Source: Gammaproteobacteria bacterium
Lineage (GTDB): Bacteria; Pseudomonadota; Gammaproteobacteria; Steroidobacterales; GCA-2729495
DNA: 33,388 bases
Direction: 5' to 3'
Assembly: GCA_019454675.1 (NCBI GenBank)
Contig: JACFNV010000004.1
Span: 23,309 to 56,696, forward strand
Positions 8,204 to 16,492 of the stretch are shown piece after piece. The position numbers and the translations under genes were made by a program. Positions within the stretch are counted from its first letter, which is position 1. Every line of letters starts with the position of its first letter. The notes beneath the pieces were generated by a model. That model did not search any database. It was not told the origin of the DNA and worked only from the letters and a program-made list of their open reading frames with translations.

Positions 8204-9118
8204 TCAGACCCGCGGCTCGATGGCCGAAAGGTGCCGGCTGACGGCAAGCCAGGCCCCGGCGCAGCCGGAGGCCACGCCGGCACCCAGTACGCCCAGCAGC
8301 GTGCGCAGGCCCACCCCGAAGCCGGCGAAGTCCGCACCGTAGAGCGCCGCCAGGCGGCCGAGCGGGCCCTGCAGCAGCAGGAGCGCGATGCCCAGCAGGA
8401 GCAGGGCCAGCAGGCCGCCGAGCAGCCCGTACCAGAAGCCGATGTAGAGGAAGGGGCGGCGCACGAAGGCATCGGTGGCGCCCAGCAGCTTGGAGACCTC
8501 GATTTCCTGGCGCCGGTTCTGGATGTCGAGGCGGATGGTGTTGCCGACGATGAAGATGACCGCGGCCACCAGCAGCACGGCGGCGATCCAGATGCCCCGC
8601 CGCAGCACCTCGAGGATGGCTGCCAGCCGCATCAACCACTGGGTGTCGAGCTGCACCAGGTCGACCTCCGGCCGTGCGCCAAGCTCCGCCTGCAGGTTGT
8701 CGAGCTGTTCGGGGGTGGCTTCCGGGCGGGGGCGCACCACCAGCGTGTGCGGTAGCGGGTTCTCCTTGAGCGCACGCAGCGCTTCGCCGAAGGCCGGATC
8801 CGCGCCGAACTCGGCCAGCGCGCTGTCGGCCTCGATGAGCCGTACGTCGAGGATCTCCTCGTGCCCGCCGATGCTGGCGGACAGTTCCCGCGCCTTGTCG
8901 ATCCCGGTGCCCGGCTTCAGGTAGACCGAGAAGTCGCGGAGGTCGTTCCAGCTGCCGGCCAGCCCGCGGCCACCCTCGACCAGCAGCTGCAGGCCGGCGG
9001 GCAGGGCGAGCGCGATGCCGATCACCCCCACGGTGAGGAAGGTGGCCACCGGCTGACGGCTGAGCCGTCCCAGGGTGGCGAGCGCATCGCGCAGCTGGTG
9101 GGTGAACAGGCCTGCCAT
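8204..9118 (-). CDS. ftsX: Cell division protein FtsX
   Basis: FtsX is the inner-membrane partner of the FtsE ATPase. Together they couple divisome activity to periplasmic peptidoglycan hydrolase control. The 304-aa protein has a short cytoplasmic N-terminus (HQLRDALATLGRLSRQP), TM1 at about 24-46, a large periplasmic loop (about 47-165) and three further membrane segments. The family-typical NTIRLDIQNRRQEIEVSKLLGAT follows TM2. The start is an ATG 3 bases after the ftsE stop. The usual next gene, rpoH, is about 7 kb further on because of the inserted restriction locus. Confidence 0.96.
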   Translation of the reverse strand: MAGLFTHQLRDALATLGRLSRQPVATFLTVGVIGIALALPAGLQLLVEGGRGLAGSWNDLRDFSVYLKPGTGIDKARELSASIGGHEEILDVRLIEADSALAEFGADPAFGEALRALKENPLPHTLVVRPRPEATPEQLDNLQAELGARPEVDLVQLDTQWLMRLAAILEVLRRGIWIAAVLLVAAVIFIVGNTIRLDIQNRRQEIEVSKLLGATDAFVRRPFLYIGFWYGLLGGLLALLLLGIALLLLQGPLGRLAALYGADFAGFGVGLRTLLGVLGAGVASGCAGAWLAVSRHLSAIEPRV

Positions 9119-9121
9119 GGT

Positions 9122-9793
9122 TCAGCTTCTGCCGCTGCCGTCGTCGAGGATGCGGCCGTGGTCCAGCGCCACGTGCCGGCCGCTGATGCGGCTGGCGAGC
9201 GCCAGGTCGTGGGTGGCGATGACCATGGTGACGCCCACCTCGTTGAAGCGGCGGAAGACCTGCATGATCTCCAGCGACAGCGCGGCGTCGAGGTTGCCGG
9301 TGGGCTCGTCGGCGATGAGCAGCCGCGGCCTGGCCACCACCGCCCTGGCGATGCCCACGCGCTGCTGCTCGCCCGCCGAGAGCGCGAGCGGCACCTGGCG
9401 CTCCTTGTCGAGCAGCCCCACCTGGTCGAGCGCCGCGCGCACCCGCTTCTCGATCTCCCGGCGGCCGAGCCCGGCGATGATGAGCGGCAGCGCCACGTTG
9501 TCGAAGGCCGGGCGGTCGTCGAGCAGCTTGTGGTCCTGGAACACCATGCCCACCTGGCGCCGGTAGGCGGGGATCTCCCTGGCCGGCATGCGTCCGACGT
9601 TGCGCCCGTCCACCAGCAGCTGGCCGCGGGTGGGGCGCTCGATCAGCGCCAGCAGCTTGAGGATGGTGCTCTTGCCGGCGCCGGAATGGCCGGTGAGGAA
9701 GATCAGCTCGCCGGGGTTGATGTCGAGCGAGACCTCGCGCAGCGCCTCGTGCCCGCCCCGGTACAGCTTGGTGACCTTGTCGAGCCGGATCAC
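9122..9793 (-). CDS. ftsE: Cell division ATP-binding protein FtsE
   Basis: FtsE is the ABC-type ATPase of the FtsEX complex at the division septum. The 223-aa protein has Walker A GHSGAGKST (35-43), the FtsE-type Q-loop region VGMVFQDHKLLDD, signature LSAGEQQRV (138-146), Walker B LLIADEPTGNLD (with D162-E163), and ATHD as the H-loop. The start is GTG (MIRLDKVTKLYRGG), overlapping the ftsY stop as GTGA, which indicates translational coupling within ftsY-ftsE-ftsX. Length and motifs are normal. Confidence 0.97.
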   Translation of the reverse strand: MIRLDKVTKLYRGGHEALREVSLDINPGELIFLTGHSGAGKSTILKLLALIERPTRGQLLVDGRNVGRMPAREIPAYRRQVGMVFQDHKLLDDRPAFDNVALPLIIAGLGRREIEKRVRAALDQVGLLDKERQVPLALSAGEQQRVGIARAVVARPRLLIADEPTGNLDAALSLEIMQVFRRFNEVGVTMVIATHDLALASRISGRHVALDHGRILDDGSGRS

Positions 9794-10740
9794 GGCGCGG
9801 TGCCGGCCAGGGCGGCGGCGAACTGCGTGGCGCTGAAGACATCCAGGTCGGCGGCATCCTCGCCGACGCCCACGTAGCGGAAGGGCACCTCGAGGCGGTC
9901 GGCCAGGCTCAGCAGCACGCCGCCCTTGCCGCCGCCATCGAGCTTGGTCATGGTGATGCCGGTCAGCCCCACGGCCTGGTGGAACTGCAGCGCCTGGTTG
10001 ACCGCGTTCTGGCCGAGGCTGGCATCGAGCACCAGCATCTTCTCGTGGGGTGCGGTCGGGTCCACGCGCCCCGCCACCCGCACCACCTTGGCCAGCTCCT
10101 GCATCAGCCCGGCCTGGTTCTGCAGCCGCCCGGCGGTATCGGCCAGCACCACGTCGTAGTTCCTGGCGGTGGCCGCCTGCAGCGCATCGAAGACCACCGC
10201 CGCCGAGTCCGCGCCCTGCTGCTGGGCCACCACCGGCACCTGGTTGCGCTCGCCCCAGGCCTGCAGCTGCTCGATGGCGGCCGCCCGGTAGGTGTCGCCG
10301 GCCGCCAGCATCACCTTGAGGCCCTCGTCGCGGTAGCGCCGCGCGAGCTTGCCGATGGTGGTGGTCTTGCCCGAGCCGTTGACGCCGATCATCAGCATCA
10401 GGAAGGGCTTGCCGCCGCGCGGGATGAGCAGCGGCTGCGCGCGCGGGGCGAGGATTTCGGCCAGCGTGGCGGCGAGCGCCGCCCTGGCGCCCTCGGCATC
10501 GGTCACTCCCTCGCGGCCGATGCGCCGGCGCAGGCCCTCGATGATGCGCTCGCTGGCCTCGATGCCGACATCGGCCAGCAGCAGCTGGTCCTCGAGCTCG
10601 GCCAGCACCGCCGGATCGAGCTTGCGCCCGGCCAGCCAGTCGATCGCCACGCCGAGGCCGAGGCCGCGGTTGAGCTTTTGCTTCAGGCGTTGAAAAAACC
10701 CGGGGCGGGGTGCATCCGGGTTGGGGGTCGCGTCACTCAT
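9790..10740 (-). CDS. ftsY: Signal recognition particle receptor FtsY
   Basis: FtsY is the SRP receptor GTPase that delivers ribosomes making membrane proteins to the translocon. The 316-aa protein has an N domain (about 14-100) and a G domain with GVNGSGKTTT (119-128), DTAGR (201-205) and TKLDGGGKGG (265-274). The ATG at 10740 gives MSDATPNPDAPRPGFFQRLKQKL, whose amphipathic RLKQKLNRGL helix is the usual lipid-binding start of the N domain. The long acidic A domain of the E. coli protein (about 500 aa) is absent, as in many bacteria. The gene is divergent from rsmD with about 120 bp between, and it heads ftsYEX. Confidence 0.97.
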   Translation of the reverse strand: MSDATPNPDAPRPGFFQRLKQKLNRGLGLGVAIDWLAGRKLDPAVLAELEDQLLLADVGIEASERIIEGLRRRIGREGVTDAEGARAALAATLAEILAPRAQPLLIPRGGKPFLMLMIGVNGSGKTTTIGKLARRYRDEGLKVMLAAGDTYRAAAIEQLQAWGERNQVPVVAQQQGADSAAVVFDALQAATARNYDVVLADTAGRLQNQAGLMQELAKVVRVAGRVDPTAPHEKMLVLDASLGQNAVNQALQFHQAVGLTGITMTKLDGGGKGGVLLSLADRLEVPFRYVGVGEDAADLDVFSATQFAAALAGTAP

Positions 10741-10808
10741 GCGCGGCATGTTAGCGGAAGCGGCCGGCCCTGCGCAGGCCCGCGGGCGGCGCCTTTTACG
10801 CGGCATTG

Positions 10809-10826
10809 CCCTTTTTGATAAAAGGG
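10809..10826. repeat. Inverted repeat between ftsY and rsmD
   Basis: CCCTTTT-TGAT-AAAAGGG, a 7-bp perfect inverted repeat, lies in the divergent promoter region 36 bp before the rsmD start. It could be an operator or part of the promoter. No clear hexamer pair was found for either gene. Confidence 0.4.
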
Positions 10827-10861
10827 GTGACCCAGCTGCAGCAGCCCGGCCATTCCTCCAT

Positions 10862-11455
10862 ATGCCCGCCCCGCCACTGGCGCCCGGAACGCTCCGCATC
10901 ATCGCCGGCGAATGGCGCGGTCGGCGCGTGCCCGTGGGCGATGCCGCCGGGCTGCGCCCCACCCCGGACCGCATCCGCGAAACCCTGTTCAACTGGCTGG
11001 CCCCCGTGCTGCCGGGGATGCACTGCCTCGATCTCTTTGCCGGCACCGGCGCGCTGGGCCTGGAGGCGCTCTCGCGCGGCGCCGCGCAGGCCTGCTTCGT
11101 CGAGGCGCAGCCGGCGCTGGCCCGCGCGCTGGAGCAGGCGCTGGCGCGGCTTGGCTGCGAGCCGGCGCGGGCGCGGGTGGTGCGAGCCGATGCGCTGCAG
11201 TACCTGGCCGGCCCGCCACGGGCCTTCGACCTCGTGTTCCTCGATCCACCCTTCGGTGCGGTGGACCTCGGCCGCTTGTGTACACTGCTCGACGGCGGCT
11301 GGCTTGCCGATGGCGCGCGCATCTATCTCGAGATGGCACGCAGCGCTTCCCTGCCGCCCTTGCCGCCGGGCTGGGAGCTCCTGCGGGAAAAGGAGGCGGG
11401 ACAGGTCCGTTATGCGCTGGCCCGCCGTCGGCCATCCATGCCAGAGGAAGCCTGA
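10862..11455 (+). CDS. rsmD: 16S rRNA (guanine966-N2)-methyltransferase RsmD
   Basis: RsmD uses SAM to methylate G966 of 16S rRNA on assembled 30S particles. The 197-aa protein shows LRIIAGEWRGRRV and RPTPDRIRETLFNWL at the N-terminus, the SAM motif LDLFAGTGALGLEALSRGA, and the N-methylase signature LVFLDPPFGAVD. I chose the ATG at 10862 because RsmD proteins begin a few residues before IIAG; the frame is open further upstream without conservation. It is divergent from ftsY and starts the rsmD-coaD-ggt unit, with only 3 bases to coaD. Confidence 0.96.
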   Translation: MPAPPLAPGTLRIIAGEWRGRRVPVGDAAGLRPTPDRIRETLFNWLAPVLPGMHCLDLFAGTGALGLEALSRGAAQACFVEAQPALARALEQALARLGCEPARARVVRADALQYLAGPPRAFDLVFLDPPFGAVDLGRLCTLLDGGWLADGARIYLEMARSASLPPLPPGWELLREKEAGQVRYALARRRPSMPEEA

Positions 11456-11458
11456 AGC

Positions 11459-11959
11459 GTGCCAGTTGCCGCCATGTACCCGGGGACCTTCGATCCCGTC
11501 ACCAACGGCCACCACGAGCTGGTGCGCCGTGCCGCGGACATCTTCGACGAGTTGGTGGTGGCGGTGGCGGCAAGCCCGCGCAAGGCGCCGCTCTTCAGCC
11601 TCGGGGAACGCATGGCGCTTGCCCGCGAGGTGCTCGCCGGGCTGCCCAATGTGCGTGTCGATGGCTACAGCGGCCTGACGGTGGAATACGCGGCCGCGCA
11701 CGGCCTGCAGGTGGTCATCCGCGGGCTGCGCGCGGTGTCCGACTTCGAGTACGAGTTCCAGCTCGCGAGCATGAACCGCCACCTGCATGCCGGCATCGAG
11801 ACCATGTTCATGACGCCGGCGGCGCAGTACACCTTCGTGTCCTCCTCGCTGGTGCGCGAGGTGGCGGCGCTTGGCGGCAACGTCGACGAGTTCGTGCACC
11901 CGTGCGTGGGGGAAGCCCTGCGCCGGCGCTTCGGGCAGGCGCAGGCGGGCAGGCCATGA
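11459..11959 (+). CDS. coaD: Phosphopantetheine adenylyltransferase
   Basis: CoaD catalyses the penultimate step of coenzyme A synthesis, 4'-phosphopantetheine plus ATP to dephospho-CoA. The 166-aa protein has the nucleotidyltransferase motif [19 protein letters not shown], the [20 protein letters not shown] region, and the C-terminal [10 protein letters not shown] corresponding to the ISSTxIR-type motif. It starts with GTG; an ATG five codons later is less likely because the family has residues before YPGTFDP. It follows rsmD by 3 bases and overlaps ggt as ATGA. In many gammaproteobacteria a ferredoxin gene follows coaD; here ggt does. Confidence 0.97.
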   Translation: MPVAAMYPGTFDPVTNGHHELVRRAADIFDELVVAVAASPRKAPLFSLGERMALAREVLAGLPNVRVDGYSGLTVEYAAAHGLQVVIRGLRAVSDFEYEFQLASMNRHLHAGIETMFMTPAAQYTFVSSSLVREVAALGGNVDEFVHPCVGEALRRRFGQAQAGRP

Positions 11960-13674
11960 AGCCACGGCACCCGCAGGCACGCCGCTGGCCACGGCATGTC
12001 CCGTTCGCGGCGCTGTGCCTCGTCTTCCTCGCCAGCCTGCCCGGCGTGCAGGCCGCGCAGGCCCCCGCACGGCCGGGCAAGGCGGCCATCGCCGCGGCCC
12101 ATCCGCTGGCGGTCGCCGCCGGCGAGGAGGTGCTGGCCGCCGGCGGCAATGCCTTCGATGCCGCGGTGGCGGTCAGCGCGGCGCTGGCGGTGGTCGAGCC
12201 CTATGCCTCGGGCCTGGGGGGCGGCGGCTTCTGGTTGCTGCACGTGGCCGACGGCCAGCGCGATGTCTTCATCGATGGGCGCGAGGTGGCACCGGGCGCG
12301 GCCACCGCCACGATGTACCTCGATGCGCGGGGCGAGGTCATCAAGGGAGCAAGCATCAGTGGTCCGCTGGCGGCCGGCATCCCCGGCGAGCCCGCCGCCC
12401 TGGCACACATCGCCGAGCACTACGGGCGCCTGCCGCTGGCGCGCAGCCTGGCGCCCGCCATCCGGCTGGCCGGGGAAGGCATTCCCGTCCACGAACGCCT
12501 GCAGATGGGGCTGCGCTTCCGTCGCCCGGCGATGGAGGCCTCCCCGGCACTGCTCGAGGTGTTCTATCCCGGGGGCAAGCCGCCCGCGGCGGGCAGCCTG
12601 CTGCGCCAGCCCGACCTGGCCACCACCTTGCACAGGCTGGGCAGGGAGGGCTTCGACGGCTTCTACCGCGGGCCGACCGCCGCCGCCCTGGTCGAGGGCG
12701 TGCGCGCGGCCGGCGGCATCTGGTCGCTGGAGGATCTGGCGGGCTACCGGGTGCTGGAGCGCGAGCCGGTGCGTGGCGATTACCGCGGCCTGCGGCTGAC
12801 CTCCGCGCCGCTGCCCTCGGCGGGCGGCATCGGCCTGGTGAACATGCTCAACATCCTTGCCGGCTACCGTCTCGAGCAGCTCGAGCCCGCGGTCCGCAAG
12901 CACCTGCTGATCGAGGCCATGCGCCGCGCCTACCGCGACCGCAGCCTGTACCTGGGCGATCCGGCCTTCAGCAGGCCGCCGGTGGAGCAGCTGCTCAGCC
13001 CCTTCTATGCGGCCGGGCAGCGGGTCTCCATCCGCCTCGACCGGGCGACGCCGAGCGAGGTGCTGGCGCCGGGGGCCGCCGGGGGTGGCACGGGGTCGGA
13101 CACCACCCACTTTTCGATCCTCGATGCCGAGGGCAACCGGGTGGCCGGCACGCTGTCGATCAACACCTGGTATGGCGCGGCCTTCATGCCGCCGGGCACC
13201 GGCGTGCTGCTCAACAACGAGATGGACGATTTCACCATCAAGCCCGGCGTCGCCAATGCCTACGAGCTGCTGGGGGCCGCCGCCAACAATATCGCCCCCG
13301 GCAAGCGCATGCTTTCCAGCATGACGCCCAGCTTCCTCGAGTCCGAACGCGGGGTGGCCATCCTCGGCACGCCGGGTGGCAGCCGCATCATCACCATGGT
13401 GCTGCTCGCCACGCTGGACTGGGCCGATGGCGGTGATGCGCACTCGATGGTCGCGCTGCGCCGCTTCCACCACCAGTTCCACCCGGATGTCGTGGAATAC
13501 GAGGTCGGCGCCTTCAGCGAGGCGGAGGTGGCGGCGCTGGAAGCGCTCGGCCATCGCCTCGAGCTGGGCACGCGCGGCTACGGCAACATGAACGTGGTCA
13601 CCTGGGATTACGCCACCGGCAAGGTGGATGCCGCCAGCGATCCGCGCAGCGCCGGCGAGGCGCAGGTCTACTGA
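11956..13674 (+). CDS. ggt: Gamma-glutamyltranspeptidase (secreted, self-processing)
   Basis: The enzyme transfers or hydrolyses the gamma-glutamyl group of glutathione and related compounds in the periplasm. The 572-aa precursor begins with a signal peptide (basic [14 protein letters not shown], hydrophobic core to about 29, cleavage probably near VQA-AQ). The large subunit carries [20 protein letters not shown] and GLGGGGFWL. The junction [13 protein letters not shown] places the autocatalytic and catalytic threonine at 383. The small subunit carries NNEMDDF and MTPSFLES, with TPGGSRI as an oxyanion-region motif. The length is normal. It overlaps coaD by 4 bases (ATGA), so a secreted glutathione-degrading enzyme is translated from the same message as a CoA-synthesis gene. 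It converges on mutM with 6 bases between stops. Confidence 0.95.
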   Translation: MKPRHPQARRWPRHVPFAALCLVFLASLPGVQAAQAPARPGKAAIAAAHPLAVAAGEEVLAAGGNAFDAAVAVSAALAVVEPYASGLGGGGFWLLHVADGQRDVFIDGREVAPGAATATMYLDARGEVIKGASISGPLAAGIPGEPAALAHIAEHYGRLPLARSLAPAIRLAGEGIPVHERLQMGLRFRRPAMEASPALLEVFYPGGKPPAAGSLLRQPDLATTLHRLGREGFDGFYRGPTAAALVEGVRAAGGIWSLEDLAGYRVLEREPVRGDYRGLRLTSAPLPSAGGIGLVNMLNILAGYRLEQLEPAVRKHLLIEAMRRAYRDRSLYLGDPAFSRPPVEQLLSPFYAAGQRVSIRLDRATPSEVLAPGAAGGGTGSDTTHFSILDAEGNRVAGTLSINTWYGAAFMPPGTGVLLNNEMDDFTIKPGVANAYELLGAAANNIAPGKRMLSSMTPSFLESERGVAILGTPGGSRIITMVLLATLDWADGGDAHSMVALRRFHHQFHPDVVEYEVGAFSEAEVAALEALGHRLELGTRGYGNMNVVTWDYATGKVDAASDPRSAGEAQVY

Positions 13675-13680
13675 GCCGGC

Positions 13681-14496
13681 TCAGCGCTGGCAGGCCGGGC
13701 AGAAGAAGCTCGAGCGCTGGCCCTGGGTGATCCTGCGGATGGCGCTGCCGCAGGCCGGGCAGGCCTGCCCCTCGCGCCCGTAGACCGCCAGTTCCTGGGC
13801 GAAGTAGCCGGGCTCGCCGGTGCCGTGGCGGAAGTCGCGCAGCGTGGTGCCGCCTTCGGCGATGGCCCGCTCGAGGACTGCGCGGACGGCCGCCACCAGC
13901 CGCGCCATGTCCGCACGCGAGATGCGCCCGGCCGCCCGGCGCGGGCTGAGGCCGGCGGCGAACAGCGCCTCGCTGGCATAGATGTTGCCGACGCCGACCA
14001 CGATGCCGGCATCCATCAGGAAGGGCTTGATGGCCATCCGCCGGCGGCGCGCGCGCTGCCAGAGATAGTCGCCGCTGAAGCCCGCCTCCAGCGGTTCGGG
14101 CCCCAGGCGGGCGAGCAGCGGGTGGGCGAGGGGCTCCGTCCCGGCCCAGAGCAGCGCGCCGAAGCGGCGCGGATCGGTGAAGCGGATGCAGTGGCCGTCA
14201 TCGAGCAGGATGTCGAAGTGCTCGTGCCGGCCCGCCGGCGGCGTGCCCTCGAGCACGCGCAGGCTGCCCGACATGCCCAGGTGCACCAGCGCGGTGCCCC
14301 GTGGCGTCTCCAGCAGCAGGTACTTGCCGCGCCGGCCGATGGCCCGCACCGGCGCGTCGCGCAGCAGCTCCTCCAGCCCCTCCGGCACCGGCCAGCGCAG
14401 CTGGCGGTTGCGCAGCACCAGCCGGCGGATGCGGTGGCCCTCCATCCAGGGCATCAGGCCGCGGCGGGTGGTTTCGACTTCGGGCAGTTCGGGCAT
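13681..14496 (-). CDS. mutM: Formamidopyrimidine-DNA glycosylase (Fpg/MutM)
   Basis: MutM removes 8-oxoguanine and formamidopyrimidines from DNA and cuts the abasic site. The 271-aa protein starts MPELPEVETTRRGL, so proline 2 and glutamate 3 needed for catalysis are present after Met removal. It has RRGKYLLLE with the conserved lysine, HLGMSGSLRV, VGVGNIYASEALF (helix-two-turn-helix), and a C-terminal zinc finger CPAC...CPAC ending CPACQR. The ATG at 14496 is fixed because the N-terminal proline is the nucleophile. mutM and the mutY gene later in the window act in the same 8-oxoguanine defence pathway. Confidence 0.98.
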   Translation of the reverse strand: MPELPEVETTRRGLMPWMEGHRIRRLVLRNRQLRWPVPEGLEELLRDAPVRAIGRRGKYLLLETPRGTALVHLGMSGSLRVLEGTPPAGRHEHFDILLDDGHCIRFTDPRRFGALLWAGTEPLAHPLLARLGPEPLEAGFSGDYLWQRARRRRMAIKPFLMDAGIVVGVGNIYASEALFAAGLSPRRAAGRISRADMARLVAAVRAVLERAIAEGGTTLRDFRHGTGEPGYFAQELAVYGREGQACPACGSAIRRITQGQRSSFFCPACQR

Positions 14497-14713
14497 GGCT
14501 GATGGGGGGCGGGTGGATGCGGGGCTGCGGACAGCATCATGCATGCGCAGGCCAGTGCCTGGTAGGACGTCGATGTCACCGCGCCCGTCCACCGGATGAC
14601 GCGACATCTGAAATCCTGCGTGCCCGGGTCCGGATAAGGTACAGTCGGCCGGTAGGGTGTTGCGTTCGACGTTCCGGCCGGGGAGCCGGGGCACCGCGAA
14701 ATAACGAGAATCA

Positions 14714-14720
14714 GCGGAGG
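14714..14720 (+). promoter_or_regulatory. Ribosome-binding site of the small orphan gene
   Basis: GCGGAGG ends 5 bases before the ATG at 14726. It is a strong site and the main reason to accept the following short frame. The 229-bp gap before it (14497-14725) holds no other gene I can support. Confidence 0.6.
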
Positions 14721-14725
14721 TTCGA

Positions 14726-14965
14726 ATGGGCGCTGGCGGGGGGCAGAAGCAGCGGGTGGGGCCGCGTGCAGCAACGGGGGCCGCGCGGAGGGGGAAGAAA
14801 ACCGGCAGGCAGCCGGCGGATGATCATCCGGGTCCCGGGCCGTCGGCCAGGGATGCGGAGATCGAGCAGTTGCGCGACGCCCTGCGGCGAAAAAGCTGGG
14901 AACTGGACTTCCTGAGGGAGGCGCTGGCCTTCCTTGCCCGCAGCGGGCCGCCACCCGGAAACTGA
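14726..14965 (+). CDS. Small orphan protein, basic N-terminus plus coiled coil
   Basis: I do not recognise this 79-aa protein with certainty. It has a basic, glycine- and arginine-rich first half (about 1-35), a short proline-rich turn, and a charged heptad-like helix (about 41-70: ARDAEIEQLRDALRRKSWEL then DFLREALAFLA). The pattern EL-D-FLREALAFL resembles the leucine-zipper helix at the end of IS3-family OrfA proteins. No helix-turn-helix precedes it, so it is at most a fragment or a look-alike. A good ribosome-binding site supports translation. It stands alone, facing the first Crp/Fnr-type gene with 31 bases between stops. It could be a small nucleic-acid-binding protein, but that is speculation. 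Confidence 0.6.
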   Translation: MGAGGGQKQRVGPRAATGAARRGKKTGRQPADDHPGPGPSARDAEIEQLRDALRRKSWELDFLREALAFLARSGPPPGN

Positions 14966-14996
14966 AGCATCGGCCCGGCCCGCGGGTGGGTGCTGC

Positions 14997-15701
14997 TCAG
15001 GCCAGCATGTCCTCGTACATCCGCTTGCCTTCCTGGTAGCAATCGCAGGCGGCTGTCTCCAGGCCACGGGCATCGAGGATGTCCACATTGCCCCGCCGGT
15101 AGGTGATGAGCTGCTGCTTCTGCAGCGTGCCGGCAGCCTGGGTCACGCCGACGCGGCGCACGCCCAGCATGTCCGCCAGCAGCTCGTGCGTGATGAAGAA
15201 GCTGTCGCCATGGGCGCGGTCCCTGGCCATCAGCAACCAGCGCGCCAGGCGCGCCTCGACCAGGTGGTAGCGGGCGCAGCCGGCATTCTGCGCGAGCTGG
15301 CCGATCATGACGCACAGGTAGCGGTTGAGCCGCCGGCGCAGCCCCGGGCTGCGCTCGAGTTCCGCGGTCAGTGTCCCGGCACCGATGCGCCACGCGCTGC
15401 CCCCGCCCAGCACCACGGCGTGCATCATCAGCTGGTCGACTCCGAGGGCGAGCGAGGCGCCCACCATGCCCTCGTTGCCCACCATGCCGACCTGCATCAG
15501 GTTGGCATCGACCGGCGAGAGGAGCGCGACGAAACCGTCGATGGGAAAGCAGGCATGGTCGAGCGGTTCTCCCAGCTTGTACAGCAGGTCGCCCGGGACG
15601 AGCTCCACTTCCTCGCATTGCCGGACCAGCCGCTGGCGGTCGCGCAGCGGGATGCTGTCCAGCAGCCTGTTGCCGCTGCTGGTCTTTCTGGATGCTGCCA
15701 T
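14997..15701 (-). CDS. Crp/Fnr-family transcriptional regulator (second of a tandem pair)
   Basis: The 234-aa protein has an N-terminal cyclic-nucleotide-binding-like beta-barrel (about 15-130, with GDLLYKLGEPLDHACFPIDGFVALL) and a C-terminal winged helix (about 145-225: LVEARLARWLLMARD, ELLADMLGVRRVGVTQAAGTLQKQQLITYRRGNVDILD). The cAMP-contact residues of E. coli CRP (RSAxV with GExxGE) are not evident and there is no Fnr cysteine cluster, so the ligand is unknown. I chose the ATG at 15701, with GAGG 8 bases upstream. An in-frame ATG at 15764 overlaps the previous stop as ATGA but adds unconserved residues. A perfect palindrome lies between the two starts. It shares the GVRR-G-T-AAG-LQ recognition helix with its neighbour, so the pair may read similar sites. 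Confidence 0.9.
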   Translation of the reverse strand: MAASRKTSSGNRLLDSIPLRDRQRLVRQCEEVELVPGDLLYKLGEPLDHACFPIDGFVALLSPVDANLMQVGMVGNEGMVGASLALGVDQLMMHAVVLGGGSAWRIGAGTLTAELERSPGLRRRLNRYLCVMIGQLAQNAGCARYHLVEARLARWLLMARDRAHGDSFFITHELLADMLGVRRVGVTQAAGTLQKQQLITYRRGNVDILDARGLETAACDCYQEGKRMYEDMLA

Positions 15702-15722
15702 GTCCGCCTCACGGAAACCGTG

Positions 15723-15739
15723 CGGGTGCAATGCACCCG
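15723..15739. promoter_or_regulatory. Palindromic site between the two Crp/Fnr genes
   Basis: CGGGTGCA-A-TGCACCCG is a 17-bp perfect palindrome, 22 bp upstream of the second regulator's preferred start and 38 bp upstream of its TGA-overlapping alternative's far end of coding. It is a plausible operator for one of the two regulators or for an autoregulated internal promoter. No hexamer pair is clear. Confidence 0.5.
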
Positions 15740-15760
15740 GCGCGGCACTGTACCCCGATT

Positions 15761-16492
15761 TCATGCCGCCCTGGCAAGCGGCGCGGCATGGGGCAGGAGG
15801 CGCATGAACTCGCGCTTGATCACCCGGTAGCACTCGCAGCAACGCTTTTCGAGACGCTGGCGGGAGAGTATGGAGATGCTGCCGCGCCGGTAGCTGATGA
15901 TGCCGGCCGCCTGCAGCTTGCCGGCGGCCTCGGTGATGCCCTCGCGGCGCACGCCGATCATGCCTGCCATGAGCTCCTGGGTCATCTTCAGCTCGCTGCC
16001 GCCCAGGCAGTCCAGCGTGAAGAGCAGCGAGCGGCACAGCAGCTGGTCCACCGTGTGCAGGCGATTGCATACCGCGGTCAGCGCGGTCTGGTTGAAGAGT
16101 GCCAGTGCATAGCGCAGCAGCAGGTTCTGCAGCTCGCGGCTGGTGCCGAATTCCTCGCGCAGGATGGCCGAGCCCAGCCGGTAGGCGGAACCGGCGCTGC
16201 GTACCTGTGCGCGATTGGGCACGCTTTCCCCGCCCATGTACAGCTGCACCCCGACCATGCCCTCGTGGCCCACCGCGGCGATCTCGGCGCTGTGGCCGTC
16301 TTCCATCATGTAGGCCAGGGAGACGATGCAGTCGGCCGGGAAGTAGACGTAGGCCTGCGGCGTGTCCGGTTCGTAGAGAACCCTGCCAAGTGGCATGGAA
16401 ACCAGTTCGAGGTGGTGGCCGAGCCGGGCCAGCTGCGGCTCCGGGAGTGCTGCCAGCAGGCTGTTTTCGATCCGGTGCGTATCGATGCTCAT
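15761..16492 (-). CDS. Crp/Fnr-family transcriptional regulator (first of a tandem pair)
   Basis: The 243-aa protein has an N-terminal sensor barrel (about 10-130: GRVLYEPDTPQAYVYFPADCIVSL, GHEGMVGVQLYMGG) and a C-terminal winged helix (about 150-230) with the recognition segment ELMAGMIGVRREGITEAAGKLQAAGIISYRRGSISILSR. Regulators of this Crp-like subgroup lack the canonical cAMP pocket; two cysteines sit near the C-terminus (EKRCCECYR) but no Fnr-type N-terminal cluster. The signal is therefore unknown. The start is ATG, preceded at a distance by AGGGGGC. The promoter region carries a GTTCG-N4-CGAAC site placed so that it could both repress this gene and activate a divergent transcript. Its stop is 60 bp from the second regulator's start, so the pair is probably cotranscribed. 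Confidence 0.92.
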   Translation of the reverse strand: MSIDTHRIENSLLAALPEPQLARLGHHLELVSMPLGRVLYEPDTPQAYVYFPADCIVSLAYMMEDGHSAEIAAVGHEGMVGVQLYMGGESVPNRAQVRSAGSAYRLGSAILREEFGTSRELQNLLLRYALALFNQTALTAVCNRLHTVDQLLCRSLLFTLDCLGGSELKMTQELMAGMIGVRREGITEAAGKLQAAGIISYRRGSISILSRQRLEKRCCECYRVIKREFMRLLPHAAPLARAA

